DNA of 12,672 nucleotides from an uncultured Coriobacteriaceae bacterium. Its GTDB lineage: Bacteria > Actinomycetota > Coriobacteriia > Coriobacteriales > Eggerthellaceae. Position 1 is the first letter of the stretch; each line of letters begins with the position of its first letter. The stretch lies in the NCBI GenBank assembly GCA_902781245.1, contig CACZIP010000027.1:1-12672 (forward strand), in the 5' to 3' direction. A program made the translations under genes and the position numbers. The notes beneath the pieces are model-generated. The model saw only the letters and a program-made list of their open reading frames with translations, did not search any database and was not told where the DNA came from. Shown one piece after another: positions 1 to 6,634 of the stretch.

Positions 1-2187
1 CGGAAAAGCGTCGCCATATCGAAGCAATACGTCGAGCAGCTTGAAATCGCAAACGCGAAACGAAAAGAGGCTGCACGCAGGAAACGTGCACTCGAGATGG
101 CGCGAACCTCGAAACCACGGAAATTCACGGATCAAATTGGAACTACTTGGATTTACGTAGTTATAGATGATTCGGTTGTTCGCATAGCTTCGTGTACGTC
201 TACTGTACAGAGACTTGTAATCCCTGATGAGATTGAAGGCTTGCCCGTGCGGGCTATCAGCCCTGATGCTTGTTCGCGAAATGACTACTTTGAAGAAATC
301 ATTTGCCCAGATTCCATCGAGTCGATCGGGTTATGTGCTTTCAGGCTCAATCAGAACTTGAAACGCGTTGTCTTTCCCAGTGGATTGACCGAGTATTCGT
401 CAACGTGGCTTTCACACTGCCCGAGTATGGAGGAACTCGTCCTTCCAGGCGGGCTTGGCGCCATCGACCTTTCGGTTTTCGATAATTCGGGACTCAAAAA
501 ACTGCACGTCGGGCCGTATGTAAACGAGATTGTTCCCGGGGCTTTCCAGAAGACGCGCCTAGATACGATTGAAATAGATCCCGACAACCCGTTCATATTC
601 ACGGATGGTGATGCGATTTACACGAAGGACCGCAGCGTGCTGTTGGCCCTAGCAAGGCCGAAGAATCATTACGACGTGCTTGACGGATGCGTTGCAATCG
701 GCAAGAAAGCTTTTTACAACATTGAAGTGCTCGAGAGCGTCACATTGCCGAAGGGCATCAAGATCGTCGGTGATTTCGCCTTCTCTCATTCGGGCCTCGA
801 GACGTTTGTTGCGCCAACATCGCTTCAGTCCATCAACGAGAAGGCGTTTTACTATTGCAAGCGGTTTAAATCGATCAAGCTTAACGAAGGTCTGGTTACG
901 ATTGGCGATTCTGCGTTCGAGCAATCAGCCCTAGAATCCCTGCATATCCCGGCGAGTATTGAAAGCATCGGCGCATCGATAACAGCCGCAACGAATATTG
1001 TCCATACGGGTCCAAATTGCACAATCGAAATCGATGCCTCGGCGCCTTCTCTGTTTCTTGATGGCGAAGGAGGACTTTATCGAAAAGAAGACGATGGCGT
1101 GCATATGGTCCAGCTCATTTACCGGGAAGCAGAAGAGTACGAAGCTTGGCCGGGTGTCGAGATTATCGATGACTACGCGTTCGCGTATCATTCCGCGATT
1201 CGACATGTGACGTTTCCCGATGGGCTAAAACGAATCGGAGCGAGTGCTTTCAGGTGCAGTGGTTCGATAGCTCGCGTTGACATTCCTGACTCGGTCGAGT
1301 ACATCGGAAATGAGGCGTTTCTCGATACGTCGCTGGAGCGTTTCAGGGTTCCAGCATCGCTCGAGCACCTTGGCAGGAATGCGCTAGTGACCCAAGCGGC
1401 GCACCATGGTGAGCAGCGTCCCTCGTTGCACGAGCTCGAGGTGGCCGAGGGGAACGAAAAGTTTTACATCACATCAGGCATTCTGTGCCAACGTCACACC
1501 AAGACATCGAGTGCCATCATGTTCTCGAGCAGCGAGTCGCATGTGGTAATTCCTGATGAAGTCACTCGCATCGAGGATTACGCGTTCAACAATGCGCGCG
1601 GAATAGAATATCTGGAAATCCGTCCCGGCCTGAAGGCTATCGGTACGAACGGACTGACGGTGTGGTGCTGGATCGAGCACATCCACATCGAAGTTGAGCA
1701 GCCGCTCGAGGGGCGCACGGCATTCGACTTCTTCTTCCCGAATACGAGCAAGGGCATTCACAGCATTTCTCAGGGAATAGGTGGCGCCAGCTGGGTGAAC
1801 GTGCCCGGCATCATGGTGCAGTACGATAACAGCGTTGCGAGTGCGCATGATTACAACTCTCCACGTAACAAGGACAGCATTTCCGTCTATGAGCAGGTTT
1901 CAAAGATAGTTGCACGTCTTGACGATCCGATTCTCCTTACGAAAACGAACCGCAATCTATTCGAGCGCGTCCTGCGTTGGCACATCGTCGAGATTTGCGT
2001 CGAAATCGCCCGCAACGACGACCGCTATCTCGTAGACCGCCTTATCGATTTAGGTTATATTAGCGAAGATAATCTCGAAGGAATAATTACCGCTGTTAAC
2101 AGGCTGCAAGACGCTGCAATGACGGGTTACTTGCTCGAAGTGAAGCGGCGGCGGTTTAATCAAAGCGCCTTTGATTTTGATTTGTAG
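1..2187 (+). CDS. BspA-type leucine-rich-repeat protein, 5' end outside window
   Basis: The protein is built mainly of LRR_5 (BspA-like) repeats, recognised by recurring units such as SIGDSAFEQSALESLHIPASI and YIGNEAFLDTSLERFRVPASL, from about residue 38 to 590 counted from the ATG at 97. A helical C-terminal part (about 605-696) without repeats follows. It resembles, from memory, the tail of cytoplasmic LRR proteins that sit beside MoxR/VWA genes in Firmicutes. No signal peptide or membrane anchor is visible, so I infer an intracellular binding or scaffold protein. The frame is open from base 1 to 96 with plausible Lys/Arg/Ala/Glu-rich helical coding. The ATG at 97 has only a poorly spaced AGGAAA 12 bases upstream, so the true start may lie left of the window; 97 is the fallback (696 aa). 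Third codon positions look AT-richer than in downstream genes. It is followed after 51 bases by the VWA gene. Ligand and exact role are unknown. Confidence 0.8.
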   Translation, partial: RKSVAISKQYVEQLEIANAKRKEAARRKRALEMARTSKPRKFTDQIGTTWIYVVIDDSVVRIASCTSTVQRLVIPDEIEGLPVRAISPDACSRNDYFEEIICPDSIESIGLCAFRLNQNLKRVVFPSGLTEYSSTWLSHCPSMEELVLPGGLGAIDLSVFDNSGLKKLHVGPYVNEIVPGAFQKTRLDTIEIDPDNPFIFTDGDAIYTKDRSVLLALARPKNHYDVLDGCVAIGKKAFYNIEVLESVTLPKGIKIVGDFAFSHSGLETFVAPTSLQSINEKAFYYCKRFKSIKLNEGLVTIGDSAFEQSALESLHIPASIESIGASITAATNIVHTGPNCTIEIDASAPSLFLDGEGGLYRKEDDGVHMVQLIYREAEEYEAWPGVEIIDDYAFAYHSAIRHVTFPDGLKRIGASAFRCSGSIARVDIPDSVEYIGNEAFLDTSLERFRVPASLEHLGRNALVTQAAHHGEQRPSLHELEVAEGNEKFYITSGILCQRHTKTSSAIMFSSSESHVVIPDEVTRIEDYAFNNARGIEYLEIRPGLKAIGTNGLTVWCWIEHIHIEVEQPLEGRTAFDFFFPNTSKGIHSISQGIGGASWVNVPGIMVQYDNSVASAHDYNSPRNKDSISVYEQVSKIVARLDDPILLTKTNRNLFERVLRWHIVEICVEIARNDDRYLVDRLIDLGYISEDNLEGIITAVNRLQDAAMTGYLLEVKRRRFNQSAFDFDL

Positions 2188-2190
2188 ATG

Positions 2191-2221
2191 AAACCTGCCA
2201 GTTGGGAGCAATGGCAGGTTT
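2191..2221 (+). terminator. Hairpin between LRR and VWA genes, possible attenuator
   Basis: A perfect 10-bp stem (AAACCTGCCA at 2191-2200 with TGGCAGGTTT at 2212-2221) encloses an 11-base loop and begins three bases after the LRR stop codon. The 3' arm ends in TTT but no longer T-run follows, so termination is probably partial. The VWA start codon lies only 17 bases further on. The hairpin could lower readthrough into the next genes or stabilise the upstream mRNA. I see no separate promoter for the VWA gene after it. Confidence 0.5.
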
Positions 2222-2238
2222 AACTGGATGGAACAGGC

Positions 2239-3912
2239 ATGGGATTTAGGATAGACGAGAAAGAAGCACGCTGGGAGCGCGCCGTCAAGCTCGCCAATGA
2301 GGTTCTTGATGAAAGTCGCGTTCAGCTCATGCTCAAGTTCCGCTTTCTAGACATGGCGCTGTGGCGCATGCAGCCTGAACCATCCAGCATCAAAGGGCGC
2401 TATGCCATGGCCACCGACGGCAAGAAGGTCTATTACGAGCCGTATTCCGTGCTCAGCCGGTTCGACGAGTCGTTCAATGACATGATCCGCGACTACCTGC
2501 ACATGGTCATGCACTGCATTTTCCGCCACCCCTACGACGAGAACCACCGAGAACACCGTTCCTGGTGGCTTGCGTGCGATGTCGTTGCCGAGAGCGTTGC
2601 GATGGAGATGTGCGGCGGTCGTTTCGATTGCGAGGAAGACAAGGCACGCAGGGCTGCGCTCTCTGAGCTGAGGCTTCTATGCGGCGTGCTCATGCCAGGC
2701 AAGCTCTACGAGTTGTTCGAGAAGGCCTACAAGGCGCCGTACGGAAAGTCGCACATGGGGCTGACGATGGAGAAGCTCAACGAGTATGCGGCGCTGTTCG
2801 AGCGCGACAACCACGAAGCATGGCCTGCGTACGTCAAGGCCGAGCGTGAAGAGACACCGGGCGACGTTGAAGAACTCTCGCAGCCTGACGACAGCGCCGA
2901 CGAAGAATCGGAAATGCAACAAGAGATGTTCGTCAGCGACGGCGAGGAAGCCTCGGACGATGAAGAACTGCAGGAAATTGAACGTCCCGAGGCGGCCGAT
3001 TCATCCAAAGAAGGCGACGACGATGCCGAAGGCACATCGGAGGACGCCCAGGACATCGAAAACAGCGTCGACGAAGAGGGCGAGAACATCGAGGACGATT
3101 GGCACGGCTCATCGAGCGAAGACGATCACGACGAAGAGGTCAAGGACGAGAAGTCCGAGGAAGAGCGCGAGTGGGAAGAAATCGCCAAGCAGATCGAAAT
3201 GAATCTCGAGTCGTTCTCGAAGGAATGGGGTGAAGAGGCTGGAAGCCTCATCGCCAGCTTGGCTATCGCCAATCGCAAGAAGTACGATTACAGCGATTTC
3301 TTGCGCCGTTTCACAACGCTGTCGGAAGAGATGAAGATAAACGACGACGAATACGACTACATCTTCTATACCTATGGGCTCGAGCTGTATGGAAACATGC
3401 CTCTCGTCGAGCCGCTCGAATACAAGGAGACGCAGCGTATTCGCGATTTCGTGATCTGCATCGACACGTCGGAGTCGTGCCGGGGCGATTTGGTGCGCAA
3501 GTTCGTGGAGCACACGTTCGCCATCATGAAGAAGCAAGAGGACTACGCGCACGAGATCAACGTGCACATTGTCCAGTGCGATGCGAAAGTGCAGGCTGAC
3601 CAGAAGATAACCGATTTGCGCGATATCGATGTATTCATGGACGGGTTCTTCATCCGCGGCATGGGCGGCACCGATTTCCGTCCCGCGTTCGCATACGTCA
3701 ACCAGCTGGTGGAACGTGGCGAGCTTCCCGACATGAAGGGCCTTATCTACTTCACGGACGGTCTGGGGCAGTTCCCCGACAAGGCGCAAGATTACGATGT
3801 TGCGTTCGTGTTCATGGACAACGGCGAGGAGCATATTCCCACCGTTCCGCCGTGGGCAATGCGCATCATTATCGATGAAGAGGGAATCAACCGCTTCAAG
3901 AGCGGATTGTAA
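2239..3912 (+). CDS. VWA-like protein with degenerate metallopeptidase N-terminus (DUF2201-type)
   Basis: This 557-aa protein matches the architecture of the putative metallopeptidase plus VWA-like family (DUF2201_N with a VWA-like C-terminus). Residues 1-200 are the peptidase-like part. The expected HExxH helix reads HMVMHCIFRH (88-97): three histidines are kept, but the catalytic glutamate is replaced by Met89. Residues about 202-316 form a strongly acidic Asp/Glu/Ser linker. The C-terminal VWA domain has a complete MIDAS: DTSES (409-413), Thr478 in GGTDF, and Asp507 in FTDG. I infer it works as the VWA partner of the AAA+ protein encoded immediately downstream, as in other MoxR/VWA pairs, probably in the cytoplasm since no signal peptide is seen. 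The start is ATG 2239, with a weak GGATGG 7 bases upstream. The intergenic distance to the next likely start (4035) is stretched by a palindromic repeat. Substrate is unknown. Confidence 0.82.
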   Translation: MGFRIDEKEARWERAVKLANEVLDESRVQLMLKFRFLDMALWRMQPEPSSIKGRYAMATDGKKVYYEPYSVLSRFDESFNDMIRDYLHMVMHCIFRHPYDENHREHRSWWLACDVVAESVAMEMCGGRFDCEEDKARRAALSELRLLCGVLMPGKLYELFEKAYKAPYGKSHMGLTMEKLNEYAALFERDNHEAWPAYVKAEREETPGDVEELSQPDDSADEESEMQQEMFVSDGEEASDDEELQEIERPEAADSSKEGDDDAEGTSEDAQDIENSVDEEGENIEDDWHGSSSEDDHDEEVKDEKSEEEREWEEIAKQIEMNLESFSKEWGEEAGSLIASLAIANRKKYDYSDFLRRFTTLSEEMKINDDEYDYIFYTYGLELYGNMPLVEPLEYKETQRIRDFVICIDTSESCRGDLVRKFVEHTFAIMKKQEDYAHEINVHIVQCDAKVQADQKITDLRDIDVFMDGFFIRGMGGTDFRPAFAYVNQLVERGELPDMKGLIYFTDGLGQFPDKAQDYDVAFVFMDNGEEHIPTVPPWAMRIIIDEEGINRFKSGL

Positions 3913-3913
3913 A

Positions 3914-3922
3914 GAGGAAGGA
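3914..3922 (+). promoter_or_regulatory. Strong Shine-Dalgarno cut off from its gene by a palindrome
   Basis: The purine run GAGGAAGGA directly follows the VWA stop codon. It is ideally spaced (4 bases after the run) from an ATG at 3927, but that ATG is the first codon inside the 40-bp inverted repeat. The in-frame 36 residues it would add are all palindrome or spacer sequence. The start expected from the protein family is ATG 4035, preceded by AAAGGA at 4018-4023 with 11-base spacing. I infer that this was the original ribosome site before the repeat arrived, or that both starts are used. Confidence 0.5.
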
Positions 3923-3923
3923 T

Positions 3924-4008
3924 CGAATGAGAGCTGCAACGCAGACCCGGTCTCTGTTGCAGTGTTGGACTGCAACAGAGACCGGGTCTGCGTTGCAGCT
4001 CTCATTCG
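3924..4008. repeat. Perfect 40-bp inverted repeat, REP-doublet-like (family A)
   Basis: Bases 3924-3963 are the exact reverse complement of 3969-4008, with a 5-base loop (GTTGG). Each arm also contains its own near-palindrome of 27 bases (3935-3961 and 3971-3997), with GCAAC and GTTGC ends and an AGACC/GGTCT core, so the unit can fold as one long cruciform or as two adjacent hairpins. The second half recurs with one mismatch in 28 bases at 9103-9130. No T-run follows, so it is not a standard terminator. In mRNA it would form a very stable duplex between two operon genes and could be a processing site or translational barrier. The design matches REP doublets (REPINs); this identity is inferred. 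Confidence 0.9.
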
Positions 4009-4034
4009 CACGCATAGAAAGGAACCGAGCGCTC

Positions 4035-6365
4035 ATGATGAATATTCAGGCAGCGAAGGACCAGATCAAGGATACGGTCGATGCGTATCTGCAGAAAGAC
4101 GACGCGGGCATGTACATCATCCACCCGTCGCGTCAGCGTCCGATGTTCCTCGTCGGCGCACCCGGTATCGGCAAGACGGCCATCATCGAGCAGATCGCAC
4201 AAGAGCTCGGCATCGGCGTGGTGTCGTACTCGATGACGCATCACACGCGCCAGAGCGCGCTCGGTTTGCCGCGCATCGTGCACTGCGAGTTCGAGGGGTT
4301 CGAGTACGAGGCCTCCGAGTATACGATGAGCGAGATCGTCAGCTCGGTGTATGACTATATGGAGCGCACGGGTTTGCGTCGCGGCATCCTGTTCCTCGAC
4401 GAGATCAACTGCGTTTCCGAAACGCTGTACCCCTCGATGCTTCAATTCCTGCAGTTCAAGACGTTCGGGCGTCATCGCGTGCCGAAGGACTGGATCATCG
4501 TGTGCGCTGGCAACCCGCCGGAGTACAACAAGTCGGTGCACGAGTTCGACATCGTCACACTTGACCGATTGCGCGAGATCGATGTCGAGCCCGACTATCC
4601 CGCATGGAAGCGCTACGCAACGGAGAAAGGCATCCATCCGGTCGTCACCACGTTCCTCGAGGCCAAACCCGATTGCTTCTACAAGGTCGAGTCGAAGCCG
4701 GGTGGCGGTAAGAGCTTTGTGACAGCGCGTGGCTGGGAGGACTTGGGCGAAGTCATCACGTTGTACGAGCAGATGGGCAAGACCGTCGACATCGAGTTGT
4801 TCACCCAGTTCCTGCGCGATGACGAGATTTGCGACCGGTTTGCGGTCTACTACAAGCTGTTCGACAAGTACCGTTCTGACTATCAGATCAACCGCATCCT
4901 GGCAGGTCAAGCGGATCGCGATATCTACGATCGTGCCAAGGAAGCCGAGTTCGACGAACGCCTGGCCTTGCTCGGCTTGTTGCTCGACTCAGTAGGCACG
5001 CAATGCAAAGCTGCACTCGATCAGGAAAGCGTTGTCGTCGAGCTGCGTGACATGTTGCGCGCTGCCAAAGGCGAGCTGCTCGATGGCAGATCGGTCGAGG
5101 AGGCCGTCGTAGTGCCGCTGCGCAAACGCGAGGAGGCGCTTGAGAAGAAGGTCGCCGCAGGTACTGCGAAGCCTGACTGGATGCGTCGTGAGAATCTGGT
5201 CGTGCGCAGCTTGCGCTTGCTGGTCGACGAGTGCGAACTCTCGCAAACCATGGAGGGTGAGGCGGCCTTCAACACGATCAACGCCGCGTATCGCAAGCAA
5301 GTCGACAAGATCAAGCCTCTTGTCGAAGAGGCAAGTTCCAAGATGAACAACGCGTTCGATTTCGTCGAAGCCAGCTGGGGCAACATGCGCGAGATGCTCG
5401 TGTTCGTGGCTGAGCTCACGACGCGCGCGAGCACGACGCAGTTCATAGCCCATTACGGCAACGACAAGTATTACAAGCACAATGACGAACTGCAGGTTGA
5501 TGCAACGCGCAGCGACCTGACCTCGCGTATCCGCGAGCTTGGCGAACTCGAGCGCAGCGAGAATTACCGCGATGAATTCGTCGCCGAGTCGCTCGGTGGG
5601 GACATGGCGGGAGCTTCCGGCATCGGTCACGCCAGCCAGACGCCGCTCGGCAAAGTTTCTGACTCGTCAGCCAGGCAGAAGGGCATTTGGGACTACTACG
5701 ATGGCCGCGAGGCAGAGTGGGGTTTCGCCAGCATGTCGCGCATGACGTTGCCAGGCTTGAAGGACATGCGCGTGCTCGACGTGTGCTGCCGCCGCGGAAA
5801 GGGCGTTTACAAGATTTCGGCACGCGTGGGCGAGAAAGGTCGTGCCATCGGCGTCGACTGGTCCGAGGACTACATCCGCGATGCCAAAGCGGGCATGGAG
5901 CGTGCGTGGCATGACAACCATCTGAAGGCGAACAACATGGAGTTCCATGTCGCGTGCCCCGAAGATCTCATGGCCGGCGGTATCGGAGACAATTCGGTTG
6001 ATGCGGTATACATCAACAACATCATGACGCTCGTGTACGACACGTCCAAAACGCTTTCCGAGTTCTTCCGCGTGCTCAAGCCGGGTGGATTGCTCATTTG
6101 CGAGACGGTGTTCTCCGACAAGGAGCGCGATGAGGCGACGTGGGCAGCTGCTCGCGATTTGGGCAACAGCATCCAGGCTGGGCGTACGCAAGACGAGTTC
6201 TTCGCTCAGCTCGCCGATGCTGGTTTCGCCGAACCCGAAATCGTTGACGAGCTTCCGGTCGACGCCGACACGGGCTTCAAGTTCGGTCGCAAGGTTCCCG
6301 TGGTTCCGAGCACCGAGGACGTGAAATTCACGGCTGTCGCCATCAACGTGCGGAAACCTGAGTAA
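4035..6365 (+). CDS. MoxR-type AAA+ ATPase fused to SAM-dependent methyltransferase
   Basis: A 776-aa protein if started at ATG 4035 (the next codon is also ATG). Residues 1 to about 500 are a MoxR-family AAA+ ATPase of the type paired with VWA-like proteins: Walker A GAPGIGKT (41-48), Walker B ILFLDE (118-123), sensor-1 Asn160 in AGNPPE. A helical region follows to about 530. From about residue 545 to the end lies a class I methyltransferase: motif I VLDVCCRRGKG (580-590), the acidic residue after strand 2 (Asp608 in GVDWS), and the LKPGGLL motif at 681. It most resembles ArsM/UbiE-like enzymes. No stop or start signal separates the two parts, so this is a true in-frame fusion. Motif I is unusual: the first two glycines of GxGxG are Cys584 and Arg586. 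It probably acts with the upstream VWA protein as an ATP-driven remodeller, with methylation added. Substrate is unknown. Confidence 0.85.
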   Translation: MMNIQAAKDQIKDTVDAYLQKDDAGMYIIHPSRQRPMFLVGAPGIGKTAIIEQIAQELGIGVVSYSMTHHTRQSALGLPRIVHCEFEGFEYEASEYTMSEIVSSVYDYMERTGLRRGILFLDEINCVSETLYPSMLQFLQFKTFGRHRVPKDWIIVCAGNPPEYNKSVHEFDIVTLDRLREIDVEPDYPAWKRYATEKGIHPVVTTFLEAKPDCFYKVESKPGGGKSFVTARGWEDLGEVITLYEQMGKTVDIELFTQFLRDDEICDRFAVYYKLFDKYRSDYQINRILAGQADRDIYDRAKEAEFDERLALLGLLLDSVGTQCKAALDQESVVVELRDMLRAAKGELLDGRSVEEAVVVPLRKREEALEKKVAAGTAKPDWMRRENLVVRSLRLLVDECELSQTMEGEAAFNTINAAYRKQVDKIKPLVEEASSKMNNAFDFVEASWGNMREMLVFVAELTTRASTTQFIAHYGNDKYYKHNDELQVDATRSDLTSRIRELGELERSENYRDEFVAESLGGDMAGASGIGHASQTPLGKVSDSSARQKGIWDYYDGREAEWGFASMSRMTLPGLKDMRVLDVCCRRGKGVYKISARVGEKGRAIGVDWSEDYIRDAKAGMERAWHDNHLKANNMEFHVACPEDLMAGGIGDNSVDAVYINNIMTLVYDTSKTLSEFFRVLKPGGLLICETVFSDKERDEATWAAARDLGNSIQAGRTQDEFFAQLADAGFAEPEIVDELPVDADTGFKFGRKVPVVPSTEDVKFTAVAINVRKPE

Positions 6366-6383
6366 GGAAGAGCATCTGAAATG

Positions 6384-6455
6384 TGGCACAGAGCTCCCTG
6401 GGAAGGGTGTGCCACTTTTGGGAATGGCACACCCTTCCCAGGGAGCTCTGTGCCA
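6384..6455. repeat. Perfect 31-bp inverted repeat, REP-doublet-like (family B)
   Basis: Bases 6384-6414 are the exact reverse complement of 6425-6455, with a 10-base loop. Each arm is itself a partial palindrome: TGGCACA at one end and TGTGCCA at the other, with a CCCTGGG centre and a short mismatched zone. The element begins 18 bases after the AAA+-methyltransferase stop codon. It has no sequence similarity to families A and C but shares their design. It has no T-tract of its own; the intrinsic terminator for the operon is more likely the hairpin at 6521. Confidence 0.88.
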
Positions 6456-6520
6456 TTCCGAAAGTGACAGCGCTTTTAGGGCTTTTCCTAGCCTGAAGTC
6501 CTACCGCTTGTCTTTAAAAC

Positions 6521-6547
6521 GGCCAATCTCGCGTGTCGGGATTGGCC
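6521..6547. terminator. Hairpin terminator after the three-gene block
   Basis: GGCCAATC (6521-6528) pairs with GATTGGCC (6540-6547), with two more inner pairs. On the + strand the stem is followed by TGTTCATTT; on the - strand it is followed by GTTTTAAAG. It therefore could stop transcription from either side, and it lies just upstream of a consensus -10 box. The stretch 6456-6520 shows no other feature I can support. Confidence 0.6.
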
Positions 6548-6555
6548 TGTTCATT

Positions 6556-6561
6556 TATAAT
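6556..6561 (+). promoter_or_regulatory. Candidate -10 box (TATAAT) for the SpoVA-like gene
   Basis: An exact TATAAT lies 73 bases upstream of the ATG at 6635, after the terminator hairpin. No convincing TTGACA-like -35 box is seen at 16-18 bases upstream, where the sequence falls inside the hairpin (around 6533-6539). The 5' leader of about 65 bases shows no clear structured element. Confidence 0.5.
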
Positions 6562-6634
6562 CTACTAATTACGGTTCGTTAGGGGCGGACCATAACAGTT
6601 GAGCTGCACAGGTTTCGATGTGAAGGGGATGATA

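Noticed and set aside
3924..4008. Intrinsic terminator between VWA and AAA+ genes
   Set aside because: No T-tract follows either end and the flanking genes appear to work as a pair. The length and perfection fit a REP-doublet better.
3109..4011. 300-codon open frame on the - strand
   Set aside because: It is antisense to the VWA gene and starts inside the palindrome.
3927..4034. N-terminal 36-residue extension of the AAA+ protein beginning at ATG 3927
   Set aside because: The residues derive entirely from the palindrome and its flank, and the family-like N-terminus begins at 4035. Kept only as an alternative because the upstream Shine-Dalgarno is strong.
6599..6634. TTG start at 6599 for the SpoVA-like gene
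   Set aside because: No ribosome site precedes it, while ATG 6635 has GAAGGGG six bases upstream and begins directly at the first membrane segment.
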